Source of the DNA: Chromatiaceae bacterium
GTDB taxonomy: Bacteria > Pseudomonadota > Gammaproteobacteria > Chromatiales > Chromatiaceae
DNA length: 64,000 nt
NCBI GenBank assembly: GCA_024235255.1
Contig: JACKMT010000002.1
Span: 434,001 to 498,000, forward strand
Reading direction: 5' to 3'
The position numbers were made by a program, and so were the translations under genes. This document shows positions 41,744-51,013 of the stretch, in pieces. The first letter of the stretch is position 1; the number at the start of each line of letters is the position of its first letter. The notes under the pieces are model-generated. The model saw only the letters and a list, made by a program, of their open reading frames with translations. It made no database searches and was not told the DNA's origin.

Positions 41744-43957
41744 TCACAACATCTCCTGGGGGTCTACATCGACCGACCAGCGCACCCGCCTGGCACTCTT
41801 CATGGCTGCAATCAGGGGAATCCATTCCGCCAGGAATCCCTGCAGTACGGAACGCTTATCCGACTGCGCCAGCAGCTGAAACCGGTAGCGACCGGCACGC
41901 CTCTCCATCGGGGCAGAGACAGGTCCCCACAACGCCAGGCTATCAAGCTTGAAACCGGCAGCCAATGCGGCGCTCTGTTCGAGAAATGCCAGCGCCGGTT
42001 CTCTGCGGTGCGCCTCCGCTCTGAGCAGTGCCTGAAAAGTGTAAGGCGGCAGCAGCGCCAGCCGTCGTTCAGCCAGGGATGCGCCGGCGAAGGCGGCATA
42101 ACCGGAACGCAACAGCGTCTGCAGCAGCGGATGCTCCGGGTGGCGCGTCTGTATCAGCACACGACCCGGCTTGTCTGCCCGGCCGGCCCGCCCTGCGACC
42201 TGTACGATCAACTGCGCCATGCGCTCGGCGGCACGGAAATCGGCGCCGAACAGCGCCTGGTCGACATCCAGAATGCCCACCAGCGTCACATTGGGAAAGT
42301 GGTGGCCTTTGGCCAGCATCTGGGTCCCCAGAAGGAGTGAATGTTTACCCTGTTTTATCTCCTCCAGCAGCCGTTCGAGACTCCCCTTGCGGCGCGTGGC
42401 ATCGCGGTCGATGCGCGCCAACCCGACGTTAGGATAGTGTCCCCGCAGCATCTCCTCGAGGCGCTCGGTGCCCTGCCCAAGCGCTCGCAGCGCTGTTCCG
42501 CCACACTCCGGACAGCACTTCTGCACCGGGTATTGCGCCCCGCAGTGGTGGCAGCTGAGCTGGCCATCCGATAAGTGAATCGTCATGCGTGCGTCGCAAC
42601 GCTGGCATTGGGCCAGCCAGCCGCAGTCATGGCAGGTGAGTATCGGCGCATAACCGCGCCGGTTGAGAAACAGCAAAACCTGATTGCCGGCCCCCAATTC
42701 AGCCTCGATCAGCCGTTTGAGCATGCCGGAGACGCCCGCTTCCAGTTGTGTGGAACGGATATCCAGCAAGTCGATCGCGGGTTGAGTTGCGCCCCCTGCC
42801 CGCTCCGGCAACCGAAGATGTTTATACCTCCCGTCCAGCGCATTTTTCAGACTCTCCAGCGAGGGCGTTGCAGAACCCAATACCACCGGGCAGTTGCAGC
42901 GTTGGGCGCGCACTACTGCAACATCTCTCGCCGAATAGCGGAAACCATCCTGCTGCTTGAAAGACAGGTCGTGCTCCTCATCCACCAGAATCAGTCCGAG
43001 ATCCGGCAAAGGCACGAACACAGTCGAACGGGTGCCGATCACTACACGCGCCTGACCCAATCTTGCACGCTGCCAGACCAGTTCACGTTCACCCTCGGCG
43101 AGACCCGAATGCAATACGGCGACGGAAACTTGCAGGCGCCTCCTGAGCCGTTGCGACAGCTGCGGCGTCAACCCGATCTCCGGTACCAGCACCAGTGCCT
43201 GGCCACCCAAAGCGACTACCTGTTTCAGGAGTTCGAGATAAACCTCGGTTTTACCGCTGCCGGTAACTCCGTCGAGCAGATAGGCGCCGAAGCGGGAAAG
43301 GCCGTGCGTGATCCGGTCGACAGCCGACTGTTGATCCTGGTTCAGCGTAGGTCCCGCTTCCACCGCAGGAGGGTTACGCATACCCGGCACCGCTTGGATA
43401 TCGATCTGTTCGAGCCAGCCTCGCTGCTCCAGTTTACGGAGCAATTGCGCAGATGATCCGCAGTGCAGGTCAATATCCTGCCGCGACAATCCTTCGGGAT
43501 GGCGCAACAGCAACTGCAACAGCGCCACTTGGCGGGGCGCCCGCATCAGCAACGCCGGATCCTGTGCGCTGCCCAGTTCAGTCAGGCGCCAGCCCGGCAC
43601 ACCCTGTTTCTGCGCTGCGGAGCCCTGTCTCAGGCGGGCGGGCAGCGCAGCGGCGCAAACCTCTCCGAGTGGATAACGATAGTAGTCCGCCGCCCAGCAG
43701 AGCAGCGCGATATCCTCTGCACCGAACAGCGCATTGTCGTCGAGTACTTCCCGCACCCGCTTGAGGCGATTCGTCTGCAGCTGAGATTCGTCCGACACCT
43801 GCAGCAGAACCCCACAGCGCTCACCACGACCAAAGGGAACACGCAGCCTCACCCCGGGAATCAGCCGCTCGGGATCGTATTCTGCAGGGGGGAGATAATC
43901 GAAAATAGCGTAGACCGGCGCCGCCACCGCCACTTTGAGGATGATCATCCCTGTCAT
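41744..43957 (-). CDS. priA: Primosomal protein N' (replication restart helicase)
   Basis: 737 residues. 3'-5' superfamily II helicase that reloads the replisome at stalled forks. Walker A GVTGSGKTEVYLEL, DEEH box LVDEEHDLSFKQQDG, and eight zinc-binding cysteines in CHDCGW...CQRCDARM...CHHCGAQ...CCPECGG. The N-terminal 3'-DNA-binding domain starts KVAVAAPVYAIFDYLPP. Start at 43957 or at the ATG at 43948 (MIILKVA); neither has a clear ribosome site. Confidence 0.95.
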   Translation of the reverse strand: MTGMIILKVAVAAPVYAIFDYLPPAEYDPERLIPGVRLRVPFGRGERCGVLLQVSDESQLQTNRLKRVREVLDDNALFGAEDIALLCWAADYYRYPLGEVCAAALPARLRQGSAAQKQGVPGWRLTELGSAQDPALLMRAPRQVALLQLLLRHPEGLSRQDIDLHCGSSAQLLRKLEQRGWLEQIDIQAVPGMRNPPAVEAGPTLNQDQQSAVDRITHGLSRFGAYLLDGVTGSGKTEVYLELLKQVVALGGQALVLVPEIGLTPQLSQRLRRRLQVSVAVLHSGLAEGERELVWQRARLGQARVVIGTRSTVFVPLPDLGLILVDEEHDLSFKQQDGFRYSARDVAVVRAQRCNCPVVLGSATPSLESLKNALDGRYKHLRLPERAGGATQPAIDLLDIRSTQLEAGVSGMLKRLIEAELGAGNQVLLFLNRRGYAPILTCHDCGWLAQCQRCDARMTIHLSDGQLSCHHCGAQYPVQKCCPECGGTALRALGQGTERLEEMLRGHYPNVGLARIDRDATRRKGSLERLLEEIKQGKHSLLLGTQMLAKGHHFPNVTLVGILDVDQALFGADFRAAERMAQLIVQVAGRAGRADKPGRVLIQTRHPEHPLLQTLLRSGYAAFAGASLAERRLALLPPYTFQALLRAEAHRREPALAFLEQSAALAAGFKLDSLALWGPVSAPMERRAGRYRFQLLAQSDKRSVLQGFLAEWIPLIAAMKSARRVRWSVDVDPQEML

Positions 43958-44036
43958 CTGCAGTTGACTTCGAATTTACGACGAATCTTTAAATTATTAT
44001 GTTTATAAATTGAGCTAACTCCCTGTGGAATAAAAA

Positions 44037-44091
44037 AATACCGGATTTCCCACAGCGCCTGTGGATAACTCTGTGAATTAAGCCCGGTATT
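44037..44091. promoter_or_regulatory. Nested palindrome with DnaA-box sequence upstream of priA
   Basis: Outer stem AATACCGG (44037-44044) with CCGGTATT (44084-44091), perfect. Inner stem CCACAG-CGC-CTGTGG (44050-44064), perfect. TGTGGATAA at 44060-44068 is an exact inverted DnaA box (TTATCCACA). The surrounding 43958-44393 is AT-rich and holds no gene. Confidence 0.55.
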
Positions 44092-44146
44092 CAGCGCTAA
44101 GCCTATGAAAACGATGCCATGTTGCCAAATCGTCAAAAAAATAATC

Positions 44147-44165
44147 AATGAGAACGATTCTCGAT
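44147..44165. promoter_or_regulatory. Fur-box-like palindrome between priA and the kinase gene
   Basis: AATGAGAACGATTCTCGAT contains GAGAA-N3-TTCTC and resembles the Pseudomonas-type Fur box (AATGAGAAT-ATTCTCATT). TCAATGAG recurs 24 bases later (44145 and 44169). It lies about 190 bases before priA and 230 before the kinase gene, so its target is unclear. Confidence 0.45.
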
Positions 44166-44393
44166 TTTTCAATGAGTTAGTGTATATAGCCGGTTTCTTA
44201 TGAAGAAAATAGGCGCGAATCGATTGGAACCGGACCGGCGCACGAACTACTGTGCATAACAAACACAAATCAGCCTTGTCTTTTCTCGAATGTCAATCAC
44301 TAATTTCGACTTTCTCACACATATTGCCCTTCCGCCTGAAACGGATTCAAAGCCGTTATCTTAACCTTCGATCAGAAAAAGCTTTATCATCCC

Positions 44394-45275
44394 ATGATGA
44401 TCGATTGGACCCCAATTTGCGGACGGATCGGCGAGTGCACCGGAGCGACCCTGCAGCCAGTCCGAGCCCGGTCGGTCGGCGGCGGCTGCATCAACCGCTG
44501 CTACCAGCTCAGCGGCGGCGACAGGGAGTACTTTGTCAAAATCAATTCCGGTACGCTGCTCTCCATGTTTGAGTGCGAAGCCGCCGGGTTGGCGCAGATT
44601 GACGCCACCGGAACCGTGCGGGTGCCGCATCCGGTCTGTTTTGGCGTAGCCAATCAACACGCTTATCTGGTATTGGATTACATCGCGTTGGGCGGCGCTG
44701 GAAACAGCGCGCTGGCGGGTGAGCGGCTGGCAGCCATGCACCGCTGTACCGGCGAACGGTTTGGCTGGGAGCGGGACAATACCATCGGCTCGACGCCGCA
44801 ACCCAATCACTGGTCAACCGACTGGATCGACTTCTGGCGCCGGCATAGGTTGGGATTTCAACTGCAGCTGGCAGCCAAGCAGGGGCATCTGGGCCGCCTA
44901 CAACAGCGCGGGGAGCTGCTGCTCGAGCTGTTTCCGGCACTCATCGACCATAACCCGCAGCCCTCGCTGATCCACGGCGACCTTTGGAGCGGCAACCTGG
45001 GCTACGCTCCATCCGGAGAGCCGGTCGTCTACGATCCTGCGGTCTACTTCGCAGACCGGGAGGCGGAGATCGCAATGACCGAGCTGTTTGGCGGTTTTGG
45101 CGGCGCGTTCTACCGCGCTTACAACGACAGCTGGCCACTCGACCGCGGCTATGCCACCCGGAAAAAGCTCTACAACCTCTACCATATCCTGAATCATCTC
45201 AATCTGTTCGGCGGTGGCTACGCCGGCCAGGCGTTGAGCATGATAGATGGACTGCTGGCGGAGACGGGTCACTAA
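44394..45275 (+). CDS. Fructosamine-3-kinase family protein
   Basis: 293 residues. Protein-kinase-like fold that phosphorylates glycated amines to start their removal. Ser/Gly loop RSVGGGCINRCYQL, catalytic loop LIHGDLWSGN, and metal site YDPAVYFADREAEIAMTELFGGF are those of the family (E. coli YniA). Starts at ATG ATG (44394/44397). Stands alone; the aap operon converges on it. Confidence 0.92.
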   Translation: MMIDWTPICGRIGECTGATLQPVRARSVGGGCINRCYQLSGGDREYFVKINSGTLLSMFECEAAGLAQIDATGTVRVPHPVCFGVANQHAYLVLDYIALGGAGNSALAGERLAAMHRCTGERFGWERDNTIGSTPQPNHWSTDWIDFWRRHRLGFQLQLAAKQGHLGRLQQRGELLLELFPALIDHNPQPSLIHGDLWSGNLGYAPSGEPVVYDPAVYFADREAEIAMTELFGGFGGAFYRAYNDSWPLDRGYATRKKLYNLYHILNHLNLFGGGYAGQALSMIDGLLAETGH

Positions 45276-45348
45276 GAGGTGTTGCCCGAAAAGAGGCAGC
45301 TTGCCATCCTCCGGGGCGCAGACAACACGAAGCCAGCACCGAGACCAG

Positions 45349-46116
45349 CTACATAATCTGACTGAGAAACAACTTGGTCCGATCGTGCTCGGGGGCGCTG
45401 AAAAAGGATTCAGGATCATTCTCTTCTATGATCTGGCCTTCGTCCATGAAGATGACCCGGTCGGCTACGGTTTTCGCAAACCCCATCTCATGGGTGACGA
45501 CAATCATCGTCATGCCGCTCTCGGCCAGTTCGATCATCGTCTCCAGCACCTCCTTGATCATCTCCGGATCGAGGGCCGAAGTGGGCTCATCGAAAAGCAT
45601 GATGCTCGGGCTCATGCAGAGGCTGCGGGCAATCGCGACGCGCTGCTGCTGCCCGCCCGATAACTGTCCGGGATATTTCTTTGCCTGTTCCGGTATCTTC
45701 ACCCGCGCCAGGTACTCCATCGCGATATTCTCGGCTTTTTTGCGCGGCATTTTGCGCACCCATATTAGCGCCAGGCAGCAGTTTTCCAGAACAGTCAGAT
45801 GCGGAAACAGGTTAAAGTGCTGAAACACCATACCCACTTCACGCCGGATCCGGTCGATCCGCTTGAGATCGTCGTTGAGTTCTATCCCATCGACGATGAT
45901 CTTGCCTCGCTGATGCTCCTCGAGCCGGTTGATGCAACGAATCATGGTCGATTTACCCGATCCTGAAGGCCCGCACACCACAATGCGCTCACCTTTAAGA
46001 ACGGTAAGGTTGATATCCTTCAGCACATGAAACTCGCCGTACCATTTATGCATCCCGGTTATTTGAATTATCGTCTTGGCGGAAGCGGAGGCGTCTGAAT
46101 TATTGGTGATTGTCAT
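45349..46116 (-). CDS. aapP: General L-amino-acid ABC transporter ATPase AapP
   Basis: 255 residues. Walker A GPSGSGKSTMIR, Q-loop MVFQHFNLFPH, signature LSGGQQQRVAIARSL, Walker B IMLFDEPTSALDPEM, H-loop VVTHEMGFA. Closest in type to AapP/GlnQ polar-amino-acid ATPases. GAGGATTAG precedes the ATG at 46116. Last gene of aapJQMP. Confidence 0.95.
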   Translation of the reverse strand: MTITNNSDASASAKTIIQITGMHKWYGEFHVLKDINLTVLKGERIVVCGPSGSGKSTMIRCINRLEEHQRGKIIVDGIELNDDLKRIDRIRREVGMVFQHFNLFPHLTVLENCCLALIWVRKMPRKKAENIAMEYLARVKIPEQAKKYPGQLSGGQQQRVAIARSLCMSPSIMLFDEPTSALDPEMIKEVLETMIELAESGMTMIVVTHEMGFAKTVADRVIFMDEGQIIEENDPESFFSAPEHDRTKLFLSQIM

Positions 46117-46127
46117 CTAATCCTCGA

Positions 46128-47228
46128 CTAGCGGGCGTGCCCGGTGTGCAGTTTACGTTCAAGGTTCTGGCTGTAGCGGGACATGCTGAAACAGAATATC
46201 CAGTAGATCAATGCGGCGAAAACATAACCTTCCACTGCATAACCAAGCCAGTTGGAATCCTTGAAACCAGCCTCTATTGTGGTCAGCAGATCAAATAAAC
46301 CGATGATCAGCACCAGCGTGGTGTCCTTGAACAGCGCGATAAAGGTATTGACGATGCCCGGGATCACCAGCTTCAACGCCTGCGGCAATATGATCAGCAC
46401 CATAGATTTCCAGTAGTTCAGCCCGAGCGCTTTGGCCGCTTCGTATTGGCCGCGCGGAATTGCCGCCAACCCGCCGCGAACCACCTCTGCCATGTAGGCC
46501 GACTCGAACAGCACGATGCCGATCATGGCGCGCAGCAGCTTGTCGAAACTGGTACCCTCCGGCAAAAACAGCGGCAGCATGACCGACGACATGAACAGTA
46601 CCGTGATCAGCGGAACACCGCGCCAGAATTCAATGAACACAATGCTGACCGCTTTGACGATCGGCATCTGTGAATTGCGCCCGAGGGCGAGTACGATGCC
46701 GATCGGCAGCGACGCCACGATACCCACGCCGGAGAGAACCAGCGTCAGCGAAAGCCCGCCCCAGCGGCTTGTCTCGACCTCATCGAGTCCAAACAGACCG
46801 CCCGAAAAGAGATAGAAGGCGACCACCGGATAGCCGATCAGCGTAAACGCCGCCAGCCAGCCTCGCCGCGGCACCTGCCTGATATTGAGCAGAACCAACA
46901 GCAGCGCCAGAATCGCAAAGGCTAGATTGATACGCCAATACTCACTTTCCGGGTAAAAGCCGTACATGAAAAGATCAAAACGTGCCGCGACAAAAACCCA
47001 GCAGGCACCGCCGCTGGTACAGGCATTGCGCGACTCGCCGACCCAGTCGGCGTTGAGAAAAACCCAGCTCACGGTCGGCACGGTCACCAGGTAGATGAGG
47101 TAGATCGCCAGGATCGTAAGCACCGTGTTCAACGGCGAGGGAAACAGGTTTTGGCGCAGCCAGCCGATGACCCCAACACTGGTGCTCGGCGGCGGCAGAG
47201 CGGGTAGGAAACCGTTATTTTTTATCAT
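46128..47228 (-). CDS. aapM: General L-amino-acid ABC transporter permease AapM
   Basis: 366 residues. N-terminal membrane helices and a periplasmic loop with SRNACTSGGACW (a Cys pair), then the HisM/GlnP-type permease core (GGLSLTLVLSGVGIVASLPIG, EFWRGVPLITVLF, EVVRGGLAAIPRGQYEAAKALGL). The long N-terminal part distinguishes AapM from simple GlnP. One base separates it from the aapQ stop; GGAG lies before its ATG. Confidence 0.94.
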   Translation of the reverse strand: MIKNNGFLPALPPPSTSVGVIGWLRQNLFPSPLNTVLTILAIYLIYLVTVPTVSWVFLNADWVGESRNACTSGGACWVFVAARFDLFMYGFYPESEYWRINLAFAILALLLVLLNIRQVPRRGWLAAFTLIGYPVVAFYLFSGGLFGLDEVETSRWGGLSLTLVLSGVGIVASLPIGIVLALGRNSQMPIVKAVSIVFIEFWRGVPLITVLFMSSVMLPLFLPEGTSFDKLLRAMIGIVLFESAYMAEVVRGGLAAIPRGQYEAAKALGLNYWKSMVLIILPQALKLVIPGIVNTFIALFKDTTLVLIIGLFDLLTTIEAGFKDSNWLGYAVEGYVFAALIYWIFCFSMSRYSQNLERKLHTGHAR

Positions 47229-47229
47229 G

Positions 47230-48420
47230 CTATCGCTCCACCAACTGTTTTTTCTTGTTGTACCAGTTCATGAGCAGCGAGATCGTCAGACTGATAGTGA
47301 GATAGACCGCCATCGTCATCGCGATCACCTCAATCGCCTGACCGGTCTGGTTAAGCGTTGTGCCGGCAAATACCGAAACCAAATCCGGATAACCGACCGC
47401 CGTCGCCAGCGACGAGTTCTTGGTCAGGTTCAGGTATTGGCTGGTCAGCTGGGGGATAATCACCCGCAGCGCCTGGGGTATGATAACCAACCGCAGTGTG
47501 GGACCCGGACGCAGACCGAGTGCATAAGCCGCTTCCGTCTGACCATGGCTGACCGCAAGGATGCCCGATCTGACCGCTTCGGCGATAAACGCCGCAGTAT
47601 AGACACTCAGCGCAAGCAACAGCGCGGCCAGTTCGGGTATCACGACAAAGCCACCCTTGAAATTGAAGCCCTTGAGTTCGGGAATCTCCCAGCCCACCGG
47701 TGAACCGGCAGCGAAGTAGGCCAGCACCGGCAGGCTGAACAGAACGGCCAGGGAAGCGTATACCGTATGGAACTGCTCACCGGTCCGCTCCTGACGCGCA
47801 CGCGCCCAGCGGGCGATAAAAATCACCGCAACAATCGCCACCAGGATGGCAACCCCGACCACCCAAAAGCCAGATTCGAAAATCGGTGAAGGAAGATAGA
47901 GTCCCCGTTTATTGATAAAAAACACGTCCGCCAGATTCATGCTCTGCCTGGGAAGAGGCAGTTTGTTCAGCACGATGAAGTACCAGAACAGGATCTGCAG
48001 CAGCAGCGGAATATTGCGGAAAGTTTCGATATAGACCATCGCCAGCTTGGCGATCAGCCAGTTTTTTGAGAGCCGCGCCACATCCATAATGAAACCGATG
48101 ACGGTGGCAAAGAGTATCCCGAGAAACGAGACCAGAAGCGTATTGACCAGACCGACCAGAAAGGTGCGCGCGAAGGTGTCGGTCTCCTGGTAGTCGATCA
48201 GCGACTGAACGATGCCGAATCCCGCGGCGTTGGATAAAAAATCGAACCCGGTGCTGATGCCGCGCTGATGTAGATTGTGGAGCGTGTTGCTTAACAGGGA
48301 GTTGCCGACGTAGACGATAACCAGAACCAGCAAGACCTGAAACACGGTCGAGCGGAAAACCGGTCTTCTCCACAATGCCGCCTTGGCCGGAGCACTGCTT
48401 GGCTGTTGCTCTACCGCCAT
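47230..48420 (-). CDS. aapQ: General L-amino-acid ABC transporter permease AapQ
   Basis: 396 residues from the ATG at 48420 (MAVEQQPSSAPAKAALW); the frame is open to 48477 but those codons run into the upstream palindrome. Core features: TLLVSFLGILFATVIGFIMDVARLS, FRNIPLLLQILFWYF and the coupling loop VRSGILAVSHGQTEAAYALGL. AapQ-type long insertion between helices (about 160-250). Pairs with AapM. Confidence 0.94.
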   Translation of the reverse strand: MAVEQQPSSAPAKAALWRRPVFRSTVFQVLLVLVIVYVGNSLLSNTLHNLHQRGISTGFDFLSNAAGFGIVQSLIDYQETDTFARTFLVGLVNTLLVSFLGILFATVIGFIMDVARLSKNWLIAKLAMVYIETFRNIPLLLQILFWYFIVLNKLPLPRQSMNLADVFFINKRGLYLPSPIFESGFWVVGVAILVAIVAVIFIARWARARQERTGEQFHTVYASLAVLFSLPVLAYFAAGSPVGWEIPELKGFNFKGGFVVIPELAALLLALSVYTAAFIAEAVRSGILAVSHGQTEAAYALGLRPGPTLRLVIIPQALRVIIPQLTSQYLNLTKNSSLATAVGYPDLVSVFAGTTLNQTGQAIEVIAMTMAVYLTISLTISLLMNWYNKKKQLVER

Positions 48421-48455
48421 ATATAGACCTGTATGCCGAAGGTTTAAGCACCCAT

Positions 48456-48485
48456 CTGCAGGGTTGGATAAATCCAACCCTGCAG
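48456..48485. promoter_or_regulatory. Perfect 14-bp stem-loop between aapJ and aapQ
   Basis: CTGCAGGGTTGGAT (48456-48469), 2-base gap, exact complement 48472-48485. It lies 29 bases after the aapJ stop. No T-tract. An intercistronic stem in this place commonly protects the binding-protein message and lowers permease expression, as inferred here. Confidence 0.8.
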
Positions 48486-48514
48486 GTCAGACGAAGGACT
48501 ATAACAGCCGCTGC

Positions 48515-49537
48515 CTAACGGATCGGCGGGGCGTACTGGATGCCGCCCTTGTTCCACAAGGCATTGATGCCGCGGGCAATTTTTAACGGACTATCCTGGC
48601 CGACGTTGCGCTCGAAGATCTCACCGTAGTTGCCGACCTGTTTGATGATATTCACCGCCCAGTTGTCTTCCAGCCCCATCCCCTTGCCTTTGATGCCTTC
48701 CTGGCCAAGGAGCCTGAGGATATTCGGGTCCTTGGTGCTCGCGGCGAGCTCATCGATGTTGGCTGAAGACACTCCCAGCTCCTCGGCATTGATCATCGCA
48801 TACAACGACCAGCGTACGATATTGAACCATTCATCGTCGCCCTGGCGCACCACCGGGCCAAGTGGCTCCTTGGAGATGATTTCCGGCAGCACAACCGCGC
48901 CCTCAGGATCTTTCAATTGAATGCGCAGCGCGTACAACTGGGACTGGTCGGAGGTGAGCGCATCGCAGCGACCGGCATCGAAGGCGGCGGCCGTTTCCGG
49001 CGAGGTATCGAAAGTGATCGGCGTGTAAGCCATGTTGTTGGCGCGGAAATAATCGGTCAGGTTCAACTCGGTGGTGGTGCCGGCCTGAATACAGAACGAG
49101 GCGCCGTCAAGCTCCTTGGCGCTGCTCACACCAAGGCTCTTCTTCACCATGAATCCCTGACCATCGTAGTAGTTGACACCGGCAAAGTTGAGCCCTAGTG
49201 AGGTATCGCGGGTGAGTGTCCAGGTGGTGTTGCGGGAGAGAATATCGATCTCGCCCGATTGCAGCGCAGTGAAGCGCTCTTTGGCGGTCAGCGGAGTATA
49301 TTGCACCTTGCTGGCATCGCCGAAAATTGCGGCGGCGGCTGCACGACAGACATCAACGTCTATACCCTTCCAGGTTCCTTTGTCATCGGTACCGGCGAAA
49401 CCCGGTACTCCGGTATTCACCCCGCACTGGATAAACCCCTTTTTCTTCACCGCATCCAGTGTAACGCCGGCGTATACCGCGCTGGAAACTGAGGTCAACA
49501 GCGCAATGGCAGAGGTAAGAGCAAATAGTTTTTTCAT
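48515..49537 (-). CDS. aapJ: General L-amino-acid periplasmic binding protein AapJ
   Basis: 340 residues. Signal peptide MKKLFALTSAIALLTSVSSA, cleaved near VYA-GVTL. Binding fold segments: KKGFIQCGVNTGVPGFAG, WKGIDVDVCRAAAAAIFGD, TAKERFTALQSGEIDILSRNTTWT, FCIQAGTTTELN. Broad L-amino-acid specificity is typical for AapJ. First gene of the operon; the message would carry the stem-loop behind it. Confidence 0.95.
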   Translation of the reverse strand: MKKLFALTSAIALLTSVSSAVYAGVTLDAVKKKGFIQCGVNTGVPGFAGTDDKGTWKGIDVDVCRAAAAAIFGDASKVQYTPLTAKERFTALQSGEIDILSRNTTWTLTRDTSLGLNFAGVNYYDGQGFMVKKSLGVSSAKELDGASFCIQAGTTTELNLTDYFRANNMAYTPITFDTSPETAAAFDAGRCDALTSDQSQLYALRIQLKDPEGAVVLPEIISKEPLGPVVRQGDDEWFNIVRWSLYAMINAEELGVSSANIDELAASTKDPNILRLLGQEGIKGKGMGLEDNWAVNIIKQVGNYGEIFERNVGQDSPLKIARGINALWNKGGIQYAPPIR

Positions 49538-49898
49538 TGATAATGGTATCCTTTAGGTCTGTTTGTTGTTAATAAATCTTAGCGTTCATCGGTGTTTCTG
49601 AAGAACAGAATCCAGGCAGAAACGCTGCCATGCAAACCTTTGGTATCCCTGCCATCCAACCCGCTTTTACCGGCGCCATCAACCGCTCAATGGCTTCGGT
49701 CACGCCCTCCTCCCCACCGACAACGAACCGGACTAAGTAACACAACCACCCGGGAACATTAGCCTCGACGTCCGTACACTTCAAGTGGTTTTCGCGATCT
49801 GCAATAGGCTGCGTTCCCCATCGCATACGAACTCCATTACCATCCGGAGGAGTATCCGGCAGCCGATATTTCGTCCAGGTTAGCCGATCCTGACGCAG
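49538..49898. other. Intergenic space between aapJ and the DUF3530 gene
   Basis: 361 bases, holding the aapJ upstream region. AAGGA lies before the aapJ ATG. An 85-codon minus-strand ORF (49569-49826) has no family resemblance, no ribosome site and an unusual Trp/Cys-rich make-up, so it is not called. Nothing else is seen. Confidence 0.5.
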
Positions 49899-50681
49899 CT
49901 ACATCCGGCTTGAAACCGTTTTCTGCAGCCAGGCGTGCACGCGCTGCACCAACTGATCATCCAGACCGGTGAAGAAGTGGTCCGCACCTGGCACTTCCAA
50001 CTGCCGATAATCCGGGTTGTCTGCCCGTCGTGCTTCGATGGCGCGCGCGTTCACAGTGGCGAGAACGGGCTCGATGTCGCGACTGCCATAGATGTCAAGT
50101 ATCGGCAGTTTAACCTTCTGCAGCGCCAGCAGAGTGCCGGTGACTGGTATATCACGTCTGGCTGAAAGCCCCACCGCCACCAGCGCCTTGACGCCCTGCG
50201 TCGGGTCGTTTGCCAGATACTCCAGTCCCATTTGCGCCCCCAGACTGTGTCCCACAAGTGCAACATTCTCAACACCGCGCTGCCGGAAAAACTCGAGCGC
50301 AGCCAAAATGCGCGGAAAAGCTTCCGGAATCAACGCCTGATCGCTCCCCTCGGGCACATCGGCGGCGCCAATCGGCAGTTGAATGGAGAGCGTCTCCCAG
50401 CCCGATTCCGGCAGCTGTGCGCGTAGCGGAAACACCACATCATGCCAGTTGGGATTGGCCCCCGAACCGTGCAGCAAAATAACCCCGCCCAACAACTGCG
50501 CCGCTGCCGACTCGGCATGAATGGCGAAAAACTCGGACCCATTGGCACTCAGCCTGAGCGGACTTCCGATCAGGATGGCATCCTCCAGCTCCAGCGCTAT
50601 CCGCCGTTCACGCGCCAGATCGGAAGCGGAAGACGATCCCACCAGCAACATCAGTACCACTATCCATCCCGTGTAACGCAC
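49899..50681 (-). CDS. DUF3530-family alpha/beta-hydrolase-like exported protein
   Basis: 260 residues. GTG start at 50681 with a strong GGGAGGAG site gives a signal peptide (RYTGWIVVLMLLVGSSSA-SDL). Hydrolase features are LLHGSGANPNWHDV (oxyanion region) and nucleophile elbow GHSLGAQMG. The C-terminal His lies in PGADHFFTG and an Asp in DIYGSRDIEP, completing a possible triad. Upstream codons to 50813 lack support. Divergent from rpe. Enzymatic substrate unknown. Confidence 0.82.
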   Translation of the reverse strand: MRYTGWIVVLMLLVGSSSASDLARERRIALELEDAILIGSPLRLSANGSEFFAIHAESAAAQLLGGVILLHGSGANPNWHDVVFPLRAQLPESGWETLSIQLPIGAADVPEGSDQALIPEAFPRILAALEFFRQRGVENVALVGHSLGAQMGLEYLANDPTQGVKALVAVGLSARRDIPVTGTLLALQKVKLPILDIYGSRDIEPVLATVNARAIEARRADNPDYRQLEVPGADHFFTGLDDQLVQRVHAWLQKTVSSRM

Positions 50682-50940
50682 CGCTCCTCCCGATCCGATC
50701 TGTTGGTCCAAGCACTCTCCGCCGCGGCGCCCGCATTCGATAGCCAACTGTACACAAAACATTCCGGTGATTACCAACCACCTGCAATAATGGACAGCGG
50801 CCCATACAGTCACACCTGAGTTGCAACTTTCCTCACTGAAGCAGCTCCGATAAGGGCTGTCAAGCGCGACGAGGTAACACGCTTCTTATTCGATAGCTCT
50901 TTCTTTTCAGATAGTTAAAACAAAAACGGAAAGATGAAAA

Positions 50941-50967
50941 TTGAACCGGAATAAGGTAAAGTAGAAT
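50941..50967 (+). promoter_or_regulatory. Candidate promoter of rpe
   Basis: TTGAAC (50941-50946) and TAGAAT (50962-50967) with a 15-base spacer, slightly short for sigma-70, 46 bases before the rpe ATG in an AT-rich stretch. Weak support. Confidence 0.3.
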
Positions 50968-51013
50968 ATTCTTAAACATTACTGTTCGATGAACAGCCTC
51001 CGGGAGAAACTTC

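Noticed and set aside
43958..44393. Replication origin next to priA
   Set aside because: One exact DnaA box and AT-rich sequence are not enough; no DnaA-box cluster, and no dnaA, gidA or rpmH nearby.
49569..49826. 85-codon minus-strand ORF after the aap operon
   Set aside because: No ribosome site, Trp/Cys-rich, unrecognised; could be a remnant but there is nothing to support a gene.
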